Below, piece by piece: positions 1 through 5,062 of a stretch of 6,426 bases of DNA. This DNA comes from Leclercia sp. UBA7405. GTDB taxonomy: Bacteria; Pseudomonadota; Gammaproteobacteria; Enterobacterales; Enterobacteriaceae. The position numbers and the translations under genes are program-made. Position 1 is the first letter of the stretch. Each line of letters starts with the position of its first letter. The notes under the pieces were generated by a model. That model searched no databases. It was not told the DNA's origin and was given only the letters and a program-made list of their open reading frames with translations. The stretch is taken from the NCBI GenBank assembly GCA_002469605.1, contig DKMV01000085.1, positions 831 to 7,256 of the forward strand, in the 5' to 3' direction.

Positions 1-390
1 TCGCCGGACTATTTTGCCCGCCACCCGGCGCCCGAGACCCCGCACGACCTGATCCAGCATCAGTGTATTAACCTGCGAATGGTTAAATCCGGCGGGATCT
101 ACGTGTGGGATTTTGACCAGCAGGGCGGCGACCTGAACGTGCGGGTCAGCGGACAGCTTACCTTTAATACCTCAGAGCATATCGTCGATGCCACCCTGGC
201 GGGCTTTGGTATCGCCTTTTTACCGGAGGATGAGTTTGGCGATAGTCTGGCCACAGGGCGGCTGATCCGGGTGCTGGAGCCCTGGTGTCTGCCGTTCCCC
301 GGATATTACCTTTACTACCCGAGCCGCAAGCAGCCCTCGCCGGCCTTTTCGCTGGTAGTTGAGGCGCTACGCTATCGCGCAACGCGCTAG
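1..390 (+). CDS. LysR-type transcriptional regulator, C-terminal part (5' end outside window)
   Basis: Reading frame 1 is open from the first base to a TAG at 388-390, giving 129 residues. The sequence is the second half of a LysR effector-binding domain. It starts with SPDYFARHP, continues through a 'TLAGFGIAFLPEDEF' stretch (the usual 'aGlGia.LP' segment of this fold), and ends with the 'PFPGYYLYYPSRKQPSPAF' tail common in LysR proteins of the DmlR/PgrR/YafC kind. The N-terminal winged HTH and the start codon lie upstream of the window, so the target genes cannot be inferred. A later in-frame ATG at 79 is internal and not a real start, because homology continues before it. The gene converges on the ATPase gene and the two stop codons overlap. 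The family call is firm; the specific regulator is not identified. Confidence 0.9.
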   Translation, partial: SPDYFARHPAPETPHDLIQHQCINLRMVKSGGIYVWDFDQQGGDLNVRVSGQLTFNTSEHIVDATLAGFGIAFLPEDEFGDSLATGRLIRVLEPWCLPFPGYYLYYPSRKQPSPAFSLVVEALRYRATR

Positions 391-1475
391 CTGAGCCGCT
401 CCATCCGCGTCTCTCCTTCTGCCATCGACAGCTGATAGAGCGAAAATGCGCGGTGTTTTTCAATAAGGTGCGCCAGCTCGGGCGAGTGGCTGGTGAGCCA
501 GATTTGCGAATAGCGGCTGGCCTCGGCGATAAGGCTCGCCAGCGCCGGGAGCATCTGCGGGTGCAGGCTGTTCTCGGGTTCATTGAGGGCGATAAAGGCC
601 GGCGGCCGCGGGCTGAGCAAAGCTACCGCCAGGCAGAGAAATCGCAGGGTGCCGTCAGAAAACTCGGCGGGCTCCAACGGACGGCTTAGCCCTTCGCGCT
701 GCATCATCATCCGGAAATGTCCCCCGCTGTTATCGCTGTAAAAAACGCAGCCGGGGAAGGCCTGATCGAGAATGCGCATCAGCAGCAGTTCATCGCCGAT
801 CTCGACGATGGTCTGAAAGGCGGCGGCCAAATTGGCGCCATCGCTGGCCAGCACCGGCGAGCGGAACCCCACCTGCGGGGCGCGCATCGCCGACCCGGAG
901 GCGACCGAAAACTCATGGTAAAAGCGCCAGTTGCGCAGCGATTCGCGCATCTGCGACACCTCCGGGTAGAGGTGCGGTTCCCCCAGCTGGCCAAACACCG
1001 ATTCGTTCTCATAGAGCGCGCCGCTGTGGGTCACCTTTTCGTGATGGACGTTATTCAGAAACACGGTCTGGTTTTTGCGCTGCATCAGGCGTGCCGACGG
1101 GCGGCGGTGCTGATGGCTCAGCCAGAGCGTCTCCTCTTTGATTACCGGATCGAGCTGGAACTGCGAAGGGTAGGGCAGCTTCTCGACAAAACCGACCTGC
1201 AGCTCGTACTCATAGGTTTCGGTCTCTACCGCCAGGTTCATGCGCCGTAGCTGGTCGCTGCGCGTTTTACCGGCCCAGAACACCTTCAGGATCCCGCCTT
1301 CGTTGGCCAGCGCCTGGGAAAACTGCCCCTGCGCCGCGCTGTGCATTAGATGGATTGCTTTGTAGATATTCGACTTACCGGTGCCGTTCGGCCCGAAGAC
1401 GATGTTGAGCTGCTCCAGCTCCAGCGACAGGCGGCGGATGGAACGATAGTTTTCGATGTGCAGGGTGGTGATCAT
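387..1475 (-). CDS. AAA family ATPase, RecF/SMC-like (COG4637-type)
   Basis: The 362-residue protein opens with 'TLHIENYRSIRRLSLEL', the typical N-terminal strand of RecF/OLD/SMC-like ATPases. A Walker A follows at 28-35 (GPNGTGKS). An ABC-type signature-like SDGTLR lies near 273-278, a Walker B-like FIALNEPENSLHP at 294-306, and a switch histidine in TSHSPE near 328-333. The Walker B aspartate is Asn298, followed by Glu299; I recall this NEPE form as usual in the family. No TOPRIM domain follows, so it is not an OLD nuclease. The length fits stand-alone COG4637 ATPases, whose role is unknown; it is probably cytoplasmic. The start gives the expected N-terminus but has no strong Shine-Dalgarno. 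It lies 31 nt after the PIN gene on the same strand, so it could be co-transcribed with it. Its base composition is much more GC-rich (hand count 47/60 at 841-900, 38/60 at 1261-1320), which suggests a different origin. Confidence 0.88.
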   Translation of the reverse strand: MITTLHIENYRSIRRLSLELEQLNIVFGPNGTGKSNIYKAIHLMHSAAQGQFSQALANEGGILKVFWAGKTRSDQLRRMNLAVETETYEYELQVGFVEKLPYPSQFQLDPVIKEETLWLSHQHRRPSARLMQRKNQTVFLNNVHHEKVTHSGALYENESVFGQLGEPHLYPEVSQMRESLRNWRFYHEFSVASGSAMRAPQVGFRSPVLASDGANLAAAFQTIVEIGDELLLMRILDQAFPGCVFYSDNSGGHFRMMMQREGLSRPLEPAEFSDGTLRFLCLAVALLSPRPPAFIALNEPENSLHPQMLPALASLIAEASRYSQIWLTSHSPELAHLIEKHRAFSLYQLSMAEGETRMERLS

Positions 1476-1506
1476 ATAAGCCAGCGTCCGGGTACAGGTG
1501 AGTGCG

Positions 1507-2082
1507 CTAAATTATAAGGCGGTATTTTTCCAGCGCTTTAACGGTCATTGTCAGGCCCTGTCGCAGCAGCGATTCAAGGTACTCCTCCACGCTGATGGGC
1601 GGATGTTTAAGGCTTCGCCGCTGGGTGCAGACGGCAGATAGGGCAACGGCATGATTTAAATCGAATAAGTCTAAGATAAATTCGTCCGGATGGAGCGCTT
1701 CGATATTAAAAAAGCCTACCTGTTCTGCCGGAAAATCTTTCACGTTAAAGGTAACAATGACGTCAGCGTGGCAACGTATCGCCGCCGCTACTACGTGTCT
1801 GTCATCCGGGTCGGGCAAGCTTATATCGTTGATAAGCGGCGCATAGCCGTTAACCAGGGCATCCGGCAGAGCTTTTTCCATTAGCATTCGCGTACGCGTT
1901 ACCTGCTCTGGCGTGATGTCTGGTCTGTTCGCCAACAGATTACGCTGCCATTCATCGTGAATGCTGTTTGACCATTTAGGCTGATAAAGCCCGGTTAACC
2001 CCAGACGTATCAACAGATCCCGCAACAGTGATGGATAGAGCACACAGGCATCCAGCATAACGAGGGTGAATGAGCGATCAAT
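1507..2082 (-). CDS. PIN-domain ribonuclease, probable toxin of a type II toxin-antitoxin pair
   Basis: PIN domains are metal-dependent RNases with an acidic active site. Numbered from the proposed start at 2082, the expected acids are present: Asp11 in LDACVLYP, Glu44 in HDEWQRNL, Asp93/Asp94 in PDPDDRHV, and Asn113/Asp116 in TFNVKDFP. The PDPDDRHVVAAA and VIVTFNVKDFP strings are typical of the roughly 190-residue PIN family paired with excisionase-type HTH proteins; this copy would be 191 residues. The start is uncertain. No ATG lies just before the first strand. The in-frame choices are ATT at 2082, TTG at 2091 and ATG at 2058. ATT at 2082 has GGGAG about 10 nt upstream and shares one base with the HTH gene stop. 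ATG 2058 has no Shine-Dalgarno and would clip the first strand. The frame extends open to 2142, but that part overlaps the HTH gene. GC content is lower than in flanking genes (28/60 at 1921-1980). The in vivo target is unknown. Confidence 0.82.
   Translation of the reverse strand: MDRSFTLVMLDACVLYPSLLRDLLIRLGLTGLYQPKWSNSIHDEWQRNLLANRPDITPEQVTRTRMLMEKALPDALVNGYAPLINDISLPDPDDRHVVAAAIRCHADVIVTFNVKDFPAEQVGFFNIEALHPDEFILDLFDLNHAVALSAVCTQRRSLKHPPISVEEYLESLLRQGLTMTVKALEKYRLII
1511..1516 (-). promoter_or_regulatory. Candidate -10 element for the ATPase gene inside the PIN gene 3' end
   Basis: The minus strand reads TATAAT here, a perfect sigma-70 -10 hexamer, formed by the last isoleucine codons of the PIN gene. 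It would place a start site near 1504 and a leader of about 28 nt before the ATPase ATG at 1475. No good -35 hexamer is seen at 16-19 bp, so the call is tentative. Confidence 0.3.
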
Positions 2083-2539
2083 AGAACCCAAGCTCCCGGC
2101 TCTGGTCAGAAAGCGCCTGCATAGCTTGCTTTGCCTCTTCATCTCGCTGATTTTTATATGACATCAGATCAGCGAAAAGCACGCGGCGATGACGACCTGT
2201 TTTATGAAATGGCAGCTTCCCTTCTTCCAGAAGTTTCACCATATGCGGGCGTGAAACATTCAAAATATTGGCCGCTTCCTGAGTTGTTAATTCAGCATGT
2301 ACGGGAACAACCTGCACGGCATTACCCGCCGCCAGTTCCCCCAGAATGGTGATGAGCAAGGTTAATGATGAGGTCGGCAGCTCAATCTGGTGCGTATTAT
2401 TCGCGTCATCCTGAATCGAAATTTTTTGTGTTTCGAGCTTCGTTGAAAGGTAAGTCGCAAGTTCCCTTTGCCCACGCACGGCGGCCTCAATTTCAACTGG
2501 AGCCGGCAGGCTCACGCTATCAAGAATTGAGTGTGTCAT
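2078..2539 (-). CDS. Excisionase-family HTH protein, probable antitoxin and autorepressor
   Basis: The 153-residue protein carries an HTH_17 (excisionase/MerR-like) domain at about 84-130: LTTQEAANILNVSRPHMVKLLEEGKLPFHKTGRHRRV is in that span. The approximately 80 residues before it are of unknown fold, and a polar C-terminal tail (131-153) could contact the toxin. The gene directly precedes and overlaps the PIN gene, the standard antitoxin-first order, so it probably neutralises the PIN protein and represses the operon. ATG 2539 is chosen because GGA lies 9 nt upstream and the N-terminus becomes sensible (MTHSILDSVSLPAPVEIEAA). The frame stays open further upstream, but that stretch covers the promoter, the palindrome and the neighbouring terminator, so it is non-coding. 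A sample count of 25/60 GC at 2401-2460 marks it as compositionally foreign to the flanks. Pairing and role are inferred from order and family. Confidence 0.85.
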   Translation of the reverse strand: MTHSILDSVSLPAPVEIEAAVRGQRELATYLSTKLETQKISIQDDANNTHQIELPTSSLTLLITILGELAAGNAVQVVPVHAELTTQEAANILNVSRPHMVKLLEEGKLPFHKTGRHRRVLFADLMSYKNQRDEEAKQAMQALSDQSRELGFY

Positions 2540-2592
2540 TACATTGTTTCCGGTTCGTTTGAATATAAATAATGCGGGATGGGCATAAGATG

Positions 2593-2621
2593 AGTTTATT
2601 CGAAATAAACGAAATTCGCAA
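2593..2621 (-). promoter_or_regulatory. Candidate sigma-70 promoter of the HTH-PIN operon
   Basis: The minus strand has TTGCGA at 2621-2616, a 17-bp spacer, and TAAACT at 2598-2593. Each hexamer matches 4 of 6 consensus positions. Transcription would begin near 2586, leaving about 47 nt before the HTH start at 2539. The palindrome at 2594-2610 covers the spacer and the -10, which is what an autorepressed promoter would look like. Confidence 0.45.
2594..2610. promoter_or_regulatory. Palindromic operator-like site over the HTH-PIN promoter
   Basis: The plus strand reads GTTTATT-CGA-AATAAAC, a perfect 7-bp inverted repeat with a 3-bp centre. One arm plus its flank, AATAAACGAAA (2604-2614), is repeated directly at 2620-2630, a 16-bp shift. 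A related half-site TTCGTTT lies at 2554-2560. Clustered half-sites around a promoter upstream of an HTH antitoxin gene suggest cooperative autoregulation. The binding protein is inferred. Confidence 0.5.
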
Positions 2622-2641
2622 TAAACGAAAAAGTTATAGGC

Positions 2642-2670
2642 AAAAAAAAGACGACAGTGAGGGTGTCGTC
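2642..2670 (-). terminator. Rho-independent terminator of the TudS-DUF1722 gene
   Basis: Read on the minus strand, a perfect 7-bp stem GACGACA/TGTCGTC (2670-2664 with 2656-2650) encloses a 7-nt loop and is followed at once by eight T residues (2649-2642). It lies about 55 nt after the stop of the TudS-DUF1722 gene. It should also insulate the HTH-PIN operon, whose promoter starts about 20 bp further on. Confidence 0.88.
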
Positions 2671-2724
2671 TAAGGGGGTACTCTACGGGCCTCTGTGGGT
2701 CAACGGGCCTTCGCATCATTAATG

Positions 2725-3684
2725 TCAGTTAACGGCCAGGCGCAAACAGAGGTTGTTCGGATACGGGTCGAAATAGTTCTGTGTGGCAAGATACTGCTGT
2801 GGGAACTCCGCCATGTAGTGCTTCAGCAGCGTTAAGGGCGCCAGAATGGGCAGTAGCCCTTCGCGATAGTTAAGGATCACCTCCCGCAGCTCCTCGCGCT
2901 GGCGAGCGTTAAGCTGGTTACGGAAATAGCCCTGAACGTGCATCAGCACGTTGGTGTGGTTTTTACGCGACGCGGGCTGCTTGAGGATCGCCATCAGCTT
3001 GTCGCGGTACATCTCAAAGAAGGCTTCAAGGTCATCCCACTCGTACAGCGAGGCGACGAAAGGACCGATGGCGCGGTAGCCCGCCTGGTGGTGCGCCAGC
3101 AGCTGTAATTTATAGCGGCTGTGAAAGTCCAGCAGCGCGCGGCGAGTCAGGCCGTTTTTGCGCAGGGTATTAAGTTCGTGCAGGGCAAAGACGCGCTCAA
3201 CGAAGTTCTCGCGCAGCACCGGATCGTGCAGCCGCCCGTCCTCTTCAACCGGCAGCCAGGGGTACTGCTTCATCAGGGCAGCGGTGAACAGCCCGACGCC
3301 CTCTTTGCGACCCCGGTTGCCCTTTTCGTCATACAGGCGAACTCGCTCCATGCCGCAGCTGGGAGATTTGGCGCAGACGATAAATCCGGCCAGATCGCCG
3401 ATTTTTGGCAGGTATTCCGCCGCGAAGGCCGCCATTTTATCGGTGACGTCCTCCGTGGAATCTTTGCTAAAGCGCATGCAGGTATCGCCGCCGGTGGTCT
3501 GGATCAGGCGCAGCGCCGGGCGCGGCGTCGGCAGGCCGATAGCCATCTCCGGGCAGACGGGCCTGAACGAGACCCACTGGGCCAGCTCGTCCATGATAAA
3601 GCCCATGCGCTTATGTCCGCCGTCAAAGCGAACGGCGGAGCCGGTCAGGCAACCGCTAATACCGAGTACGGGTTTTGTATTCAT
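2725..3684 (-). CDS. TudS (DUF523)-DUF1722 (YbgA) fusion protein, probable [4Fe-4S] thiopyrimidine desulfidase
   Basis: The 319-residue protein has two domains. Residues about 1-150 are DUF523/TudS, with the three cysteine motifs that hold the [4Fe-4S] cluster in TudS enzymes: Cys12 in SGCLTG, Cys44 in PVCPEM, and Cys110 in SPSCG. LPTPRP (51-56) is another family hallmark. Residues about 165-315 are DUF1722, the same domain as E. coli YbgA, with the FHSRYKLQLLAHH segment. TudS enzymes remove sulfur from 2-thiouracil or 4-thio-UMP, so this protein may recycle thiolated pyrimidines released from tRNA; the DUF1722 role is not known. In E. coli, YbgA is a stand-alone protein encoded next to photolyase. 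A GGAGG at 3694-3698, 9 nt before the ATG at 3684, supports the start. It appears to be a one-gene transcript ending at the terminator at 2642-2670. Its start codon lies in a long inverted repeat. Substrate identity is inferred from family knowledge. Confidence 0.9.
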   Translation of the reverse strand: MNTKPVLGISGCLTGSAVRFDGGHKRMGFIMDELAQWVSFRPVCPEMAIGLPTPRPALRLIQTTGGDTCMRFSKDSTEDVTDKMAAFAAEYLPKIGDLAGFIVCAKSPSCGMERVRLYDEKGNRGRKEGVGLFTAALMKQYPWLPVEEDGRLHDPVLRENFVERVFALHELNTLRKNGLTRRALLDFHSRYKLQLLAHHQAGYRAIGPFVASLYEWDDLEAFFEMYRDKLMAILKQPASRKNHTNVLMHVQGYFRNQLNARQREELREVILNYREGLLPILAPLTLLKHYMAEFPQQYLATQNYFDPYPNNLCLRLAVN

Positions 3685-3731
3685 GGTGTGCTACCTCCAG
3701 TGCGATAAGTTAAAACTTACACACCATGAAT
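3679..3731 (-). promoter_or_regulatory. Inverted repeat enclosing the start region of the TudS-DUF1722 gene
   Basis: ATTCATGGTGTG (3679-3690) and CACACCATGAAT (3720-3731) are perfect 12-bp inverted arms. In mRNA the downstream arm contains the AUG start codon, while the GGAGG Shine-Dalgarno (3694-3698) lies in the 29-nt loop. That loop holds a smaller perfect palindrome, TAAGTT-AA-AACTTA (3706-3719). If transcription starts upstream of 3731, the start codon would be base-paired, allowing translational control. If it starts inside, the repeats may be protein-binding sites instead. Confidence 0.5.
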
Positions 3732-3742
3732 TATTTGTCCAA
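3714..3742 (-). promoter_or_regulatory. Candidate promoter with GGACAAATA element, TudS-DUF1722 gene
   Basis: The minus strand has TTGGAC at 3742-3737 and, after 17 bp, TAAGTT at 3719-3714. The -10 is weak (3 of 6), which would fit an activated promoter. GGACAAATA (3740-3732) is also present upstream of the MerR gene at a similar distance and in the same orientation. The exact start site is unresolved, since the AT-rich DNA further upstream offers other -10-like strings. Confidence 0.3.
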
Positions 3743-3785
3743 GTTTTGCTGAAATTATTTTTTTAAATTCAACTTATTCAGTCGG

Positions 3786-3807
3786 TTACAAAATAGATTT
3801 TTTGTAA
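3786..3807. promoter_or_regulatory. AT-rich 22-bp dyad between hiuH and the TudS-DUF1722 promoter
   Basis: Perfect 8-bp arms TTACAAAA (3786-3793) and TTTTGTAA (3800-3807) are separated by 6 bp. It lies 4 nt beyond the hiuH stop and about 100 bp upstream of the TudS-DUF1722 start. The stem is AT-rich with no T-run, so it is a poor terminator. It looks more like a regulator-binding dyad, though the binding protein is unknown. Confidence 0.4.
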
Positions 3808-3811
3808 AGAA

Positions 3812-4225
3812 TCAGCTGCCTTTGTAGGTGGAGTAGCCGAACTGGCTAAGCAGCAGTGGGATGTGCAGCTTTTCGTTAGTGCGGGTGACGGTAAACAGCA
3901 CCGGGATCTCCGGGAAGAAGGTATTCGCCTTCTGGCCCTGGAAGTAATCGCCGGTTTTAAAGGTCACTTTATAGACGCCGGGCTCCATGTCCTTATCCTG
4001 CGGATAGAGGGATTTGATGCGTCCATCCTGGTCGGTTTTGCCGCTGGCAAGCTGAGCCCAGCCGCTCTGCTGCTGTTTTTCCAGGGTGACGGTCACGTCG
4101 GACGAGGGAACGCCCGTCTGCTGGTTAAGAATGTGTACGCTGAGCGTGCCGGCAGGGGCGGCGCTGAAGGCGGTTGGGGCGAAAGCCAGGGAAGATAACA
4201 TCAGCAGGGCGGCGGTCTTTTTCAT
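3812..4225 (-). CDS. hiuH: 5-hydroxyisourate hydrolase (transthyretin-like), periplasmic
   Basis: HiuH hydrolyses 5-hydroxyisourate, the unstable product of urate oxidation, to OHCU. The protein (137 residues from this start) aligns along its whole length with E. coli HiuH/YedX (137 residues), sharing LSVHILNQQTG, DVTVTLEK, KTDQDGRIK, FKTGDYF, FFPEIPV and PLLLSQ. The catalytic-type residues are present: His31 in LSVHIL, Arg69 in DGRI, His121 in LHIPLLL, and the C-terminal tetrapeptide, here YKGS rather than the usual YRGS. An N-terminal signal peptide (MKK, a hydrophobic core, then AFSAAP with cleavage near residue 23) targets the periplasm. Two adjacent ATGs exist, 4228 and 4225. I prefer 4225 because AGGA is then 7 nt upstream; 4228 aligns equally well with the E. 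coli N-terminus. It follows the MerR gene after about 85 nt with no clear terminator between, so read-through is possible. No urate oxidase or OHCU decarboxylase is nearby. Confidence 0.93.
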   Translation of the reverse strand: MKKTAALLMLSSLAFAPTAFSAAPAGTLSVHILNQQTGVPSSDVTVTLEKQQQSGWAQLASGKTDQDGRIKSLYPQDKDMEPGVYKVTFKTGDYFQGQKANTFFPEIPVLFTVTRTNEKLHIPLLLSQFGYSTYKGS

Positions 4226-4228
4226 CAT

Positions 4229-4262
4229 GTTTTCCTGTGTTTTTGATTGGTAACAGGAAAAC
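4229..4262 (-). promoter_or_regulatory. Inverted repeat that can sequester the hiuH Shine-Dalgarno
   Basis: On the minus strand, GTTTTCCTGT (4262-4253) and ACAGGAAAAC (4238-4229) form perfect 10-bp arms separated by 14 nt, ending directly at the first hiuH ATG. The AGGA Shine-Dalgarno lies in the downstream arm and would pair with UCCU. A transcript starting upstream, including read-through from the MerR gene, would carry this hairpin. It could equally be a DNA operator. Confidence 0.5.
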
Positions 4263-4312
4263 GTTAGCACCCTGGCGGCAGAAAAAAATTCAACTTTTCG
4301 TGATAACTGGCC

Positions 4313-5038
4313 TCAGAGGGTCACCACTTCCAGGGCTACCGCCTGCTGCCACTGTTCTATCTGTTTTTTGCGCGCGGCGCTAAGTTTGCCGCTGGAGACC
4401 AGTAGCCACCTGCGCTCCGGGAAAATTTCCGGGGCCAGCGCGGCGGGCGGCACGGGCAAAATATCGATACGGTGGCCCTGTCCGGTGCGCTTTAACGCCT
4501 CGAGCCAGATTTCGCAGGGATCGGTCAGATGCCAGCCGCTGATAAGCAGGTTATCACCGGGGGCTTTTTTATCGGCCTCCAGGCAGAACGAGGTGTAGGC
4601 GATGATAATCCCGTCGAGAATTTCGCGCAGGGTCATCACGGCCGGCACCCGGGCAGAGACCTGGCTGCGCAGCGGGCGCAGCACCTCGGTGACCAGTTCG
4701 GGCCGGGGATATTCGCGCCCTGAATCGTAAATCAGCTGGCGCAGGGATTCGATTTTGCCCTCTTTCAGGCGGGTGAGCATCGTCTCCTGGAGCGTCTTCC
4801 AGTTATTGGTGCGCCGCGCGGTGGGGCGCTCCAGCAGGGGTTTCACCTGGCCGATGGGCACACCCTTTTTCACCCAGTCGAGGATTTTCAGCGCCTGCTG
4901 AACGTCCTCCTCACTGTAAAGACGATGCCCGCCGTCGGTGCGCTGGGGCTTGAGTAACCCATAGCGCCGCTGCCATGCCCGTAGCGTGGTAGCGGTGATG
5001 CCGCTGAGTCTGGCGAATTCGCCGATTGAGTAAGCCAT
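4313..5038 (-). CDS. MerR-family regulator of the MlrA/BluR type
   Basis: The 241-residue protein has a MerR winged HTH at about 1-70. The segment TLRAWQRRYGLLKPQRTDGG followed by HRLY is almost the same as in E. coli MlrA and BluR (each 243 residues). The C-terminal 170 residues match their effector region, a degenerate cobalamin-binding-like fold; no DxHxxG cobalamin motif is seen, so B12 sensing as in true LitR/CarH is unlikely. MlrA controls csgD and curli, and BluR is released by the blue-light protein BluF. This copy is divergent enough, and so differently placed, that it may be a third paralog, and I give no symbol. Divergent transcription from blc, with 112 bp between starts, suggests it regulates blc and perhaps the TudS-fusion and hiuH genes. 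The start at 5038 gives the expected N-terminus MAYSIGEFARLSG; its Shine-Dalgarno is weak (CGGG or AGG). The signal it senses is unknown. Confidence 0.9.
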   Translation of the reverse strand: MAYSIGEFARLSGITATTLRAWQRRYGLLKPQRTDGGHRLYSEEDVQQALKILDWVKKGVPIGQVKPLLERPTARRTNNWKTLQETMLTRLKEGKIESLRQLIYDSGREYPRPELVTEVLRPLRSQVSARVPAVMTLREILDGIIIAYTSFCLEADKKAPGDNLLISGWHLTDPCEIWLEALKRTGQGHRIDILPVPPAALAPEIFPERRWLLVSSGKLSAARKKQIEQWQQAVALEVVTL

Positions 5039-5062
5039 GCGCCTGCCCGGTGAGGAAGAATA

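Noticed and set aside
717..1250. Open frame of 177 residues on the plus strand opposite the ATPase gene
   Set aside because: It lies wholly antisense to a clear ATPase, in GC-rich DNA where shadow frames are common. Its protein has no recognisable motif and is rich in R, A, G and H.
2083..2142. Start of the PIN gene at the ATG at 2142
   Set aside because: The added 20 residues overlap the HTH gene's 3' end and are absent from what I know of the family. The PIN fold begins with the strand ending in LDACVLYP.
2685..2710. Direct repeat ACGGGCCT (2685-2692 and 2703-2710) as a target-site duplication of the toxin-antitoxin insertion
   Set aside because: Both copies lie on the same side of the toxin-antitoxin unit, between the terminator and the TudS-fusion stop, so they do not flank it.
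2540..2719. N-terminal extension of the HTH gene by 60 codons
   Set aside because: This stretch contains the promoter, an operator palindrome and the neighbour's rho-independent terminator. The extra residues look non-coding and ATG 2539 has its own ribosome site.
3121..3766. Two overlapping plus-strand frames (195 and 202 residues) opposite the TudS-DUF1722 gene
   Set aside because: Both are shadows of a strongly supported gene with intact cysteine motifs and a good ribosome site; neither resembles a known protein.
4263..4312. T-rich stretch after the MerR gene as a terminator
   Set aside because: A run of seven T residues is present on the minus strand, but no stable GC-rich stem precedes it.
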